Source: CAZNDN01 sp964571815 (lineage in GTDB: Bacteria; Fibrobacterota; Chitinivibrionia; Chitinivibrionales; WJKA01). Taken from it: a DNA stretch of 58,403 nucleotides. Shown here piece after piece: positions 25,732 to 33,389 of this stretch. The notes beneath the pieces are model-generated. The model was not told the origin of the DNA, ran no database searches, and worked only from the letters and a program-made list of their open reading frames with translations. The position numbers were made by a program, and so were the translations under genes. Positions within the stretch are counted from its first letter, which is position 1; every line of letters starts with the position of its first letter. The stretch spans positions 1-58,403 of the forward strand of contig CAZNDN010000009.1 of NCBI GenBank assembly GCA_964571815.1, read 5' to 3'.

Positions 25732-26904
25732 CTACATGAGATGTCTGAGGGCCCATACGAGCCGGGGAAATCTGGCGAGACTCACCTTGAATATTCTCGA
25801 CATTGTCAACTCGCTCTGAGGAATGTGAGCCAGGCTGCGAGCCGCGGTGTTGTAATCTTCATCCGGAACCCGGGCAAGCGAGTCTTTCACCCTGGCCAGT
25901 TTCGAGTGACGATTTCCCCGTACACGAAGCCACTCCCGCTCATAGTCTTTGCAGGCCCGGGAGGCTTTCCTGCCGTCGTTTTTCGCCGCAAGGATTCTGC
26001 CTGCCGCCTTTCCGGCGAGTTTTCCCGAAAGCAGCGCCTCCACAATCCCGGCGCGTGAAATGGGATTAATTGTCGAGGCGGCGTCACCTGCCTTGAGCAG
26101 CCGGTTCAGCGCAATGGTCCTTGGTCCACAGCCGCACGGAATCGGTCCCGCGAACCGCTGTTGGACCGTCCCCCGGGGGTAGGTTTGCTTCACGAATCGT
26201 TGAAGAAGCTTCTTGATATTGGCACCCTGCCGGTGCTTGCTTCCCACCAGCACGCCCACGTTGACCGAGTCCTCGGTTCTGGGAAACACCCAGGCATAAC
26301 CTCCGGGGGCGATATCACGACCCACGTGGATATGAACCGTGTCCGTGGCACAGGTCACGGGAGCCACGACGGCGAAATAGCCGGGCTCAAGATCAAAGCT
26401 TTTCCGGGCAATCTCTTCACCCCACCCGAAACGAGACAACGGTCCCGAGGCATCGATCACCACCCGGGCCCCCAACTCTCCCCCTTCACTGAGCCCTATT
26501 GTCCGTACACCGTCTTTCGGTCTCCCTACCGATACCACTCGTCGACCGAAGCGGCATTCCACACCCACCGCCCGACATTGCTCAACCATGTCCTTTTGCA
26601 TGCGAGCGCGATCGATGATGTAACCCTTGTTGGGGTCGGCGTACTCAACCATGCTTCCATCGGGCGAATGGAAGCATGCGCTGCTGACGGTGAAACGGAT
26701 CCACGAAGGGTTAACTTCAACCGCTTCCTGGAAACCGAGTCTCCCCACGGCCTCAGCACACGCTATGCGCCTCTCCCAGGGCCTGCACCTGTCGATCAGC
26801 ACTATCGAGCGTCGGTGTGCCTCCGATTCAAGACCCAGCCCCGCACCGAGTCCGGCGGGCCCGGCACCAATTATCACGATATCGTATATCGGTCTCACAC
26901 TCAT
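25732..26904 (-). CDS. Geranylgeranyl reductase family FAD-dependent oxidoreductase
   Basis: 390 residues. A Rossmann dinucleotide motif DIVIIGAGPAGLGAGL (8-23) starts the protein. The second FAD motif is LLKAGDAASTINPISRAGIVEAL, in which GDAA contacts the flavin, followed by the SGKLAG helix typical of the geranylgeranyl-reductase family. GYIIDRARMQKDMVEQC is also characteristic. Members saturate isoprenoid chains of quinones, lipids or chlorophyll precursors; the exact substrate cannot be read. With ispE in the same window, an isoprenoid substrate is plausible. It stands alone, convergent with the candidate small RNA. Confidence 0.82.
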   Translation of the reverse strand: MSVRPIYDIVIIGAGPAGLGAGLGLESEAHRRSIVLIDRCRPWERRIACAEAVGRLGFQEAVEVNPSWIRFTVSSACFHSPDGSMVEYADPNKGYIIDRARMQKDMVEQCRAVGVECRFGRRVVSVGRPKDGVRTIGLSEGGELGARVVIDASGPLSRFGWGEEIARKSFDLEPGYFAVVAPVTCATDTVHIHVGRDIAPGGYAWVFPRTEDSVNVGVLVGSKHRQGANIKKLLQRFVKQTYPRGTVQQRFAGPIPCGCGPRTIALNRLLKAGDAASTINPISRAGIVEALLSGKLAGKAAGRILAAKNDGRKASRACKDYEREWLRVRGNRHSKLARVKDSLARVPDEDYNTAARSLAHIPQSELTMSRIFKVSLARFPRLVWALRHLM

Positions 26905-27087
26905 CGAGACAGGCGCCTGTTTATGCGGTTAAAAGCAGGCGGATAACTCCGCAGACTTCTTCATTGAAATATAAATCACCGTCTCCGGCAAAACATCGTG
27001 CCGCGGTCGGCCGACACCTCCTCAAGCTGGCCCCGAATCGGCGTGGCACGCACAAATCCCGCTGCCGTGAGAATGCCTTACGTGCGC

Positions 27088-27134
27088 TGGGTCAAGTTAA
27101 ATCGGAAAAAACTGCTTGGAAATTACCCAACACC
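27088..27134. repeat. Left terminal inverted repeat
   Basis: It starts TGGGTCAAGTTAAATCGGAA and ends TTACCCAACACC. It matches the reverse complement of 30805-30852 across most of its length with a one-base offset. The 3' end of the second transposase gene lies inside it. Confidence 0.8.
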
Positions 27135-28204
27135 CCCTTGTGTAGGTCTGCCAGCTTCCTCAGCGGCCGTTTGAGGAAGAAGCAGAAGTCCGTCATGATC
27201 CGCAGGTTCGAGGGTGGGCCGGCCGCGACCGCTTCCCGCGCGATGTCCCACGCCGTTTTCGTCCAGGGTTTGACCTCCTTTCGTTGCTGTTGCTCTTGAT
27301 ACCGTTGGTTCTCGCTGATCCTCTCCCTCTCCTGATTGCTCCGTCGGTCCCCGGGGGTAACGCCGCCCAACGAGGGGCGTGGCATGTCTTCGTTCATGCA
27401 CCACTGGGTGAGTTTCACCACACGCTTGACCCGGAGAAGCAGATCATTTTCTTCATCCGCCGACTGTGGCGTCCCGTGCTCGGGCCACAGGCAGTAGAAC
27501 AGGTTCTTGAACTCCTTGATGCCGCACTCCACCGCCCCGTTGTACCAGGGTTTGCATGCCGGGATACGGCGATGTACGATATCGGCTGCATCAAGTCGGG
27601 CCCCGTGACGAGATGAGATGTACTGTGTGCCGTTATCCGACAGCATGTACTCCTGTGGTCCGTCCGGGCTGACCGTCAACGCTTCGTTGACCGGCGCCTC
27701 CACCAATGCCGCGTCGGCACGCCGCTCACAGCAGGCGCCCAGATAGTACGCGTGGGCCATATCAACTACCACCGCAAGGCTGAAGTGAGCACCGTTGACC
27801 GGCAATGCCGTGAAGTCTTCCGCCCATATCTGATCGGCACCGGTTGCTCGAACATGCTCATACTTCTCCCGCTCCGGTATCAACTTACGCCTCGACGCCT
27901 CCCGGGCCACCTCTTTCCGAACTTTCTTCTTCATCCGCTTGTACCGGTTGTGCGATACCACACCCAGACGATGATAGATCATGTATGCCTGCGCCTTGGC
28001 GGCACTCAGATACGGAAAGCGCATAATCAATTTCGCCGCCTGCTCCACACTCTGCTGGTCAACCATTTTCGGCGCGCGAGTCTTGCGGTCCTCCAGGCCT
28101 TTTTGCCATTGGTACACCTGAGTTCGACAGTAGGGCATCTGATCCATCACATCCACCCGGAGTATTTTCGTGGCCTGTTCTACAATCGTGTTCAGCGCGG
28201 TCAT
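27092..28204 (-). CDS. DDE transposase C (rve integrase core)
   Basis: 370 residues. A helical N-terminal region (~1-110) probably binds DNA. The rve catalytic core follows: D in IWAEDFTALPV, D in LSDNGTQY and, 35 residues later, E in YNGAVECGIKEF, giving a D,D-35-E triad. The C-terminal ~100 residues are basic/polar. The start codon overlaps the stop of the primase-like gene by 4 nt, and its stop lies in the left inverted repeat. It is clearly different from the other transposase of the element in size, spacing and sequence. Confidence 0.88.
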   Translation of the reverse strand: MTALNTIVEQATKILRVDVMDQMPYCRTQVYQWQKGLEDRKTRAPKMVDQQSVEQAAKLIMRFPYLSAAKAQAYMIYHRLGVVSHNRYKRMKKKVRKEVAREASRRKLIPEREKYEHVRATGADQIWAEDFTALPVNGAHFSLAVVVDMAHAYYLGACCERRADAALVEAPVNEALTVSPDGPQEYMLSDNGTQYISSRHGARLDAADIVHRRIPACKPWYNGAVECGIKEFKNLFYCLWPEHGTPQSADEENDLLLRVKRVVKLTQWCMNEDMPRPSLGGVTPGDRRSNQERERISENQRYQEQQQRKEVKPWTKTAWDIAREAVAAGPPSNLRIMTDFCFFLKRPLRKLADLHKGVLGNFQAVFSDLT

Positions 28205-29544
28205 CGCCTCTTCCTTCTCTTTTTTTTTGCCTGCCGCTTCGCTGTCTTTTCCTCATCCCCACGCTCCGCGGGAACCTCTCCACGCAGCTCGGCGTTTTCG
28301 ATCTCGGACCATTTCAGGCGAATCTTAAGAAACTCACTCCGCGCGTAGTACCTTTCCTTATCCGCCGTCTCGCCGTCCTTCTCCGCTTCCAATACCGCAA
28401 TCCTCTCCAGCGCATCCTCCAGCGTACGTACCCCGTGCCGCCCCCCCGGTTTACGGCCCCGGCGCCGATTCTCAAACCCCCCAACCACCATTGCCCTCGC
28501 CTCTTCAACAACCTCGTACATATAGGAGCGGTTGATGCCCCAACGTGCCGCCAGAGCCTTCTTGTTGTCGGAAGCGGTGAACTCCTCGTACAACCGCAGC
28601 TTCTGCATTGCCGTGAAGCGCTGGGGCGAGCCTCCCCCTCGAACGTGTTGGAGATACGCGTTGGCGTCTTTGCATTCCCCGGTCCGATACACCGAGAACT
28701 CCTTGTCCGGAAACATACTCTGCAGATCCATGAAGCCTTCCACCCCACCACGGTCGGCATCGAAAACCGAGACCAGCAGACGCGCATTCCGGAATATATC
28801 CGGCGCAAGGCTCACTTGGTTGCCCAGTAGAGCCACTCCCGCAATGTCTCGTCCCTCAAGTGTCTTTACACTCAAATAGTCGATAATCCCTTCGCACACG
28901 TATACTTCCCCGGCTTGCGCCAACGCCGCGTGCTCAAGACTGAACCACCGCTTCGTTCCAAGAACAAACTTCCCCGATCCACCAACTTCGTGGTTGTCCA
29001 GACACCGCAGACGGCCGCCGTCATCATGCACCGCAAAACAGCAGTACGAGGTCTCACGATGACGATTGTGCACCACAATGCCGTCCCGAACCAGATCTCC
29101 GACCAACTCGCGGTCAATACCTCGATCCGTCAGATAATCCACTACAACACCGGTGTCGTTGCCCCGGCAACGCTCGTAAACCCAGCCGATATCGTACGAA
29201 CCCGCCGAGTTCCCCGTCGCCTCCGCGCTCTGTGAATCCGCCGACACGCCATTGACGGCGGCATGCGGCGCTATGTGTGCACCAATGAACGCCAATGCCT
29301 CCGACACCGTCGCCGTCCCCTCCTTCTCACGCACCAAGTCGATCAGGCTCCCAGCGGTGTTCGACGAAAAATCCTTGTACACCCAGTGGCCCTCAGGGCT
29401 GCGCCATACGTAAAAACTCGGATCGTTCTCCCCGGTCAGTGGGGAACGGCACACATACCGTTCCCCGCACCGAGACAGATTCACACCGTAGTAGCCCCGC
29501 AAAACAGATACCATGTCAAGCCGCTTGGCCCTCTCCGCATTCAT
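28201..29544 (-). CDS. Toprim primase-like protein with degenerate CHC2-like N-terminus and HTH
   Basis: 447 residues. Residues ~15-75 resemble the DnaG zinc-binding domain (DPSFYVW, GSLIDLVREKEG), but the paired cysteines are lost: the usual CFGCG position reads YKDFSSN. A Toprim fold follows, with Glu in VYVCEGIIDYLS (~214-220) and the DxD pair in FDADRGG (~261). Residues ~320-345 form a helix-turn-helix (LAARWGINRSYMYEVV). A coiled coil and a very basic tail (RQAKKKRRKRR) complete it. It overlaps the upstream transposase by 29 nt and has GGGGAGGAG before its ATG. I infer a role in processing or priming at transposon ends. Confidence 0.82.
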   Translation of the reverse strand: MNAERAKRLDMVSVLRGYYGVNLSRCGERYVCRSPLTGENDPSFYVWRSPEGHWVYKDFSSNTAGSLIDLVREKEGTATVSEALAFIGAHIAPHAAVNGVSADSQSAEATGNSAGSYDIGWVYERCRGNDTGVVVDYLTDRGIDRELVGDLVRDGIVVHNRHRETSYCCFAVHDDGGRLRCLDNHEVGGSGKFVLGTKRWFSLEHAALAQAGEVYVCEGIIDYLSVKTLEGRDIAGVALLGNQVSLAPDIFRNARLLVSVFDADRGGVEGFMDLQSMFPDKEFSVYRTGECKDANAYLQHVRGGGSPQRFTAMQKLRLYEEFTASDNKKALAARWGINRSYMYEVVEEARAMVVGGFENRRRGRKPGGRHGVRTLEDALERIAVLEAEKDGETADKERYYARSEFLKIRLKWSEIENAELRGEVPAERGDEEKTAKRQAKKKRRKRR

Positions 29545-30781
29545 CAGCTCCTCCCCGTTTCAGTATATCACCATCCAGATACACCCCTATCCCCGAAGCG
29601 GACTGGACAACGCTCACCGTATGCCCTCCGCTCTTCAGTACGAGATAGCCACGGGAAAAATCTAACTGTTTGTCGGCAAGCGATGCTTCTATACGTCCCG
29701 TCTCGCTCTCCACACCGTGAAACCGGCTCGACGGGCTCTGGCCCCCAAGACTCTGGTGACCACGCCCGTAGTTGTACGCCTGAATGAAGCGCTCAAGCCC
29801 CTCCCGTGCCGACGCCCTGTTGTCGAAACGACGCTTCTCAAGCAACTCCCGCCGGATCGTCTGGATCAACCGTTCCACCTTCCCTGCTGTCTGCGGACTG
29901 TGCGGGTCGGAAACAAGGTGCTCGATACGCATGTCATCCAGATACCGCTGAAAAAGCGTCGGCTCGTAGCTCCACGTGTAAAAGCTCGATCCCTGATCCG
30001 TCAATACACGCTCCGGCTTCCCATGACGCTCGATCGCCCCATGAAGAACCTCGATCATCATACTCCCCGAGCAACGATCACACAACTGCGCCGCAACACA
30101 GTACCGGCTGTAATCATCCACCACGACCACCAGGTACAGAACCGGCACACCCGTGATATACACATACGCTATATCCATCTGGTACAAGCTCCGAGCACAG
30201 GATGCCTCGAAACGACGAGTCCCCTTGCCTGAGGCATCGCTCCGCTTCTCGAAACTCGAATCGTTGCTCGTATGAAGCCCACGCGCCTTCAGAACACGGC
30301 GGATCGTCTTCCGAGGAACAACTACCAGATGATCCCGCTTCAACCACTCCTCGATACGCCTGTAGCCATGGTCCGGATGTGACGTGCGGTATCCGACAAT
30401 CAACGACTCTAAATCAGCCGGTAGCCGCCCCGGCCCTTTCGGCAACTCAGGACTCCCGCTTCCCCTGTTTTCTTCTTCATCCGCAAGGGCAGCCGCGGCA
30501 CCGACCTTTGGTGCCACGCCATCCGCGCCTGCCGGCGTATCGCCGGGCTCACTCTCCGCATTGCTTTGCGCCTTTTTTTCTTCATCCGCAACCTCGCCCG
30601 AGCTACCAGCCGAGCCGGTTGTCTCGCTCACCAGGTCACGTTGTTTGGACACACGGTTATACTCGTACAAAACGCTCACCGGAACACCGAACTCCGAGGC
30701 CCCGTCGGAAAGCCGCATACCGCGGGAGCGAATCTCCCGAACCATCTCGCCAATCTTGCTCCAGTCTCGTCGCCTTGCCAT
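29516..30781 (-). CDS. DDE transposase A (IS3/IS481-like rve core)
   Basis: 421 residues. An N-terminal HTH (~1-50) is followed by an Ala/Glu/Gly-rich linker (~55-125) and an HTH_21-like segment (HPDHGYRRIEEWL). The rve core shows D in YQMDIAYVYI (~200), D in VLTDQGSSF (~260) and E in TAGKVERLI, about 40 residues on. A C-terminal ~60-residue β-rich module (GYLVLKSGGHTVSVV) follows. GAGGAGGTG precedes the ATG, which lies about 25 nt inside the right inverted repeat. It is the first gene of the three-gene element. Confidence 0.88.
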   Translation of the reverse strand: MARRRDWSKIGEMVREIRSRGMRLSDGASEFGVPVSVLYEYNRVSKQRDLVSETTGSAGSSGEVADEEKKAQSNAESEPGDTPAGADGVAPKVGAAAALADEEENRGSGSPELPKGPGRLPADLESLIVGYRTSHPDHGYRRIEEWLKRDHLVVVPRKTIRRVLKARGLHTSNDSSFEKRSDASGKGTRRFEASCARSLYQMDIAYVYITGVPVLYLVVVVDDYSRYCVAAQLCDRCSGSMMIEVLHGAIERHGKPERVLTDQGSSFYTWSYEPTLFQRYLDDMRIEHLVSDPHSPQTAGKVERLIQTIRRELLEKRRFDNRASAREGLERFIQAYNYGRGHQSLGGQSPSSRFHGVESETGRIEASLADKQLDFSRGYLVLKSGGHTVSVVQSASGIGVYLDGDILKRGGADECGEGQAA

Positions 30782-30804
30782 TCAACACCTCCTCAGAATG
30801 AAAA

Positions 30805-30852
30805 GGTGTCGGGTAAATCCCTCCACAAAAGCTTCCGGTTTAAACTACCCTA
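30805..30852. repeat. Right terminal inverted repeat
   Basis: It begins GGTGTCGGGTAAAT and ends GTTTAAACTACCCTA on the plus strand, mirroring the left repeat. An additional short inverted pair AACACC/GGTGTC at 30784-30810 flanks the start of transposase A. Confidence 0.8.
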
Positions 30853-31129
30853 TGCACTTACGACCCGGTTCTGTCCGCAACCACAAGGATCTTCGCACTC
30901 TTCCCCGGTACTCTCAAACAAGTGGTTTTGTCCCCTGAGCGTGATTGCAGCGAGGCGTACAAGAGAAGGCCTTGAGTTGTGCGGCCGTCCGGAAGAGCCT
31001 GATCACAATCTCGCGGAGTTGATTCAGGCGAATCGCCGAACATTCAGGAGCGTCCCGGAATGGACGAGTACTATTTTTTTCCGATATGCGGTACGAATCT
31101 CCCTCCAGGTGCACACAAGCGAGCATTCC

Positions 31130-32305
31130 ATGGCCCGTAGCTCAAAGACGACGGCGACCCATCGCATCCCGGTAAGGCTACCGGGGCGTTTCCACGCGAT
31201 ACACCTTGGACAGGGGGCGCTGGACTCTCTGGGATGGCGAATTGCCGAATTGCAGGCAGGGAACGCCGTCTTTATCATCACGAGCCGGAGAATCGGGCGG
31301 TTGTATCTGGCGCCCGTCCTCAAGAGTCTTCGCGGGGCGGGCTTCTCTTCGATCGCCGTCCACCGCATGCCCGACGGGGAGCGGTACAAAAACGCGGAGC
31401 AATGGGAAAAGGCGCTCACCGCGATGGCCCGTTTCGACGACAGCGCCGAGAGGAAGATGCTGGTGCTCAACCTGGGTGGCGGGGTTGTGGGTGACCTCGG
31501 CGGATTCGCCGCTGCTTCGTACCACCGGGGTATCCCCTACGTTCAGGTTCCGACCACCCTTCTGGGGGCGGTTGACTGTGGGGTAGGCGGCAAAACCGGC
31601 ATCAATCTCGGTCCGTTCAAGAATTCCGTGGGGGCAATCTGGCACCCTGCCATGGTATTCACGGACCTTTCCTTCCTTCGGACCCTGAGCCGTCGGCAAC
31701 TCAAATCGGGTCTTGCCGAAGTGATCAAGTACGCCGTGTCCATGCATCCGCCGCTGCTTTCCTTCCTGGAGCGGAAGAAGGATGAGATTCTGGCTCTGGA
31801 TTCCGGAGCACTGCTTCACATCTCCCGGTTGTGTTACCGGCTCAAGGCCGACGTGGTCGAGCGGGACCACCGTGATACGAAGGGCATACGGGTCGTACTC
31901 AATTATGGCCACACGGTCGGTCACGCGGTCGAAAGCGCCTCACACTATGCTCTGACCCACGGCGAGTCGGTCTCGATCGGCATGGTATGCGCCAACGACA
32001 TTGCCCTTCGCCTTGGCCTGCTGGAAGCAGCCGCGGCTCGACGAGTAGAACACGTCCTGACTCACTACCGGCTGCCCGTGCGGATCAGGCACTGTCGACG
32101 TGACGACATACTCACTTCGATGCGCAACGACAAGAAATTCGTCGCCGGCAAGAATCGCTTCGTACTCCTCGACAAACTCGGCAGGACGGTCGTTCGCGAA
32201 GGTATCCCGCTGGAGGTAATCAGAGAGGTTGTAGAGGCGAGAATGGTTGCGGCACGACCGAACCGAGGAGCCAGGCGGCGGCGCACCTCCGGTAAGGTTT
32301 CATGA
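31130..32305 (+). CDS. aroB: 3-dehydroquinate synthase
   Basis: 391 residues, slightly longer than the usual ~360. The enzyme converts DAHP to 3-dehydroquinate in the shikimate pathway with NAD and Zn. The NAD motif LGGGVVGDLGGFAA, the PTTLLGAVDCGVGGKTGIN region and the metal-binding NYGHTVGHAVES are intact. Its extra length is a basic C-terminus (RPNRGARRRRTSG). ATG 31130 is the first reasonable start; its ribosome-binding site is weak. It begins about 280 nt right of the transposon, and insertion may have separated it from an earlier promoter. Confidence 0.93.
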   Translation: MARSSKTTATHRIPVRLPGRFHAIHLGQGALDSLGWRIAELQAGNAVFIITSRRIGRLYLAPVLKSLRGAGFSSIAVHRMPDGERYKNAEQWEKALTAMARFDDSAERKMLVLNLGGGVVGDLGGFAAASYHRGIPYVQVPTTLLGAVDCGVGGKTGINLGPFKNSVGAIWHPAMVFTDLSFLRTLSRRQLKSGLAEVIKYAVSMHPPLLSFLERKKDEILALDSGALLHISRLCYRLKADVVERDHRDTKGIRVVLNYGHTVGHAVESASHYALTHGESVSIGMVCANDIALRLGLLEAAAARRVEHVLTHYRLPVRIRHCRRDDILTSMRNDKKFVAGKNRFVLLDKLGRTVVREGIPLEVIREVVEARMVAARPNRGARRRRTSGKVS

Positions 32306-32422
32306 TCGGACCCGTTGAAGCCGGTGTCGTGAGAATCCTCAGCGCATCCTTCAATTCGGCGGATGTACGACCGGGCTTCTTCGAAGCACCAGGCAAACGG
32401 GATGTATATTCATGCATGTTCG

Positions 32423-32453
32423 GTGCGGGCCGCGAGCCCTTGCGGCCCGGCAC
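32423..32453. other. Strong GC-rich hairpin upstream of tRNA-Arg
   Basis: GTGCGGGCCGC (32423-32433) pairs with GCGGCCCGGCAC (32442-32453) with one bulged G and an 8-nt loop. No T-run follows. It may end the aroB transcript or be a processing site before the tRNA. Confidence 0.5.
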
Positions 32454-32482
32454 ACGCGAACCGGAACACATTCAATCCTCAC

Positions 32483-32555
32483 GCGCCCCTAGCTCAATGG
32501 ATAGAGCATCTGGCTTCGGACCAGACGGTTGGGGGTTCGAGTCCCTCGGGGCGTG
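32483..32555 (+). tRNA. tRNA-Arg (anticodon TCG)
   Basis: A full cloverleaf can be drawn: acceptor GCGCCCC/GGGGCGT, D arm GCTC/GAGC, anticodon stem TCTGG/CCAGA with loop CTTCGGA (anticodon TCG at 32516-32518), and T arm GGGGG/CCCTC with loop TTCGAGT. It reads CGA. CCA is not encoded, and the first pair is G-U. A TATATT -10-like hexamer lies at 32405-32410. Confidence 0.92.
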
Positions 32556-32560
32556 TTTTG

Positions 32561-32588
32561 ATTGCGGATTGGGGATTGCGGATTGGGG
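32561..32588. repeat. 14-bp tandem direct repeat
   Basis: ATTGCGGATTGGGG occurs twice in a row immediately after the tRNA. Each copy is itself two similar heptads. The surrounding 245 nt up to the STAS gene hold no supported gene. Confidence 0.8.
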
Positions 32589-32800
32589 ATATAGTGATGT
32601 GTGCAGGTCGATCTCCACTGATCAAGCGACAGCGGCATTCGGGAAGGCGGGTTATGCTTTTCGTCTCACTCTCCGACATTGCAGGAAGCGACCGGGCGGA
32701 GAGTCGCCTGAACCTTGATTTCCAATCTCCCGCACGGGAGCGAAGCGACCAACCCGCAATTGTCCATCCACAATCGCCAGTCTGAGGCTCCGCTGCTGAG

Positions 32801-33133
32801 TCAGCCTTTCCCAACGTCCTCTTCGGAGCCGTAAATCTTCACAAGGTTGATGAAGCCTATGGTTTCGAGAACGTCGACGATATCACGATTGGGTGCAATC
32901 ACCGCCATTCTGCCTCCATGCTCCTGAATCGTTTCCAGACATTGGACCAGCACGGCAATTGACTTGGTGTACAAATAGGAATCTTCCGTGAACTCGAGAG
33001 CTATGTTGATCGGCCCCTTCTGGACGTAGTCTTCAACGATCGTTCGAAGGTCGGTAATATCGGAATTGAGGGTGAGATCCTCATCAATCTTGAGTATCTG
33101 ATATCCCCGCCGATATGTGCTTACGATTTTCAT
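32801..33133 (-). CDS. STAS domain protein (anti-sigma factor antagonist-like), paralogue 2
   Basis: 110 residues, one STAS domain and the same length as the STAS protein at 25106. The usual DSSG phosphosite region reads YLYTKSIAVLVQC, so neither the Asp nor the first Ser is conserved; Thr or the later Ser could replace it. Shared segments with its paralogue are VLVQCL, (I/V)IAP and IYGSEE/TYESEE. GGAGG precedes the ATG at 33133. It is divergent from the long lysS-lpxA gene run. A switching role with an unseen kinase is inferred. Confidence 0.8.
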   Translation of the reverse strand: MKIVSTYRRGYQILKIDEDLTLNSDITDLRTIVEDYVQKGPINIALEFTEDSYLYTKSIAVLVQCLETIQEHGGRMAVIAPNRDIVDVLETIGFINLVKIYGSEEDVGKG

Positions 33134-33389
33134 CGCAGCTCCTCCACGCTGGCGATCGATCTTTCACCGCGACCGAAGGCCCACCGTTTTCGGTCTGCCG
33201 TGAAAATTACAATACGCCGGAGGCTTCCCTCAAACGGGAACCGGCCGAACTACCTCTCGAGGCTTCCCGGGACGGCGGCCAGGCCGGCACGACAGCAGGA
33301 AGCCGGACCATGCGCACCACCGGAAGGAACTATTTTCATGGGTTTGCCACATTTTCTCAAACGCCTATCTCTTCAGTGGGGCAGCTCTC

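Larger units (their letters stand above)
27088..30852 (-). mobile_element. Three-gene transposon with two DDE transposases and a Toprim primase-like protein
   Basis: The 3.76-kb element is bounded by imperfect inverted repeats of about 47 bp (27088-27134 and 30805-30852). The repeats share TTAAA, CGGAA, TTACCC and ACACC blocks in the same order. Both outer ends begin with T on the element strand, and the five flanking bases are TGCGC and TGCAC, a possible target duplication with one mismatch. Three genes read leftward and overlap by 29 and 4 nt, so they form one translationally coupled unit. There is no AAA+ ATPase as in IS21/Tn7/Mu-type elements and no visible cargo. All three frames are intact, so the copy may be active. 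Confidence 0.82.

Noticed and set aside
25590..25819. Short protein read through the hairpins after AAGGAGGAGGAG
   Set aside because: The only nearby start would be TTG at poor spacing, and the frame runs through the terminator and T-run.
28201..29544. Chromosomal DNA primase (dnaG)
   Set aside because: It is too short, lacks the zinc ligands and the helicase-binding C-terminus, and lies inside the inverted repeats between two transposases.
27088..30852. IS21-family element
   Set aside because: There is no IstB-type AAA+ ATPase; the middle gene is Toprim-like and both outer genes are transposases.
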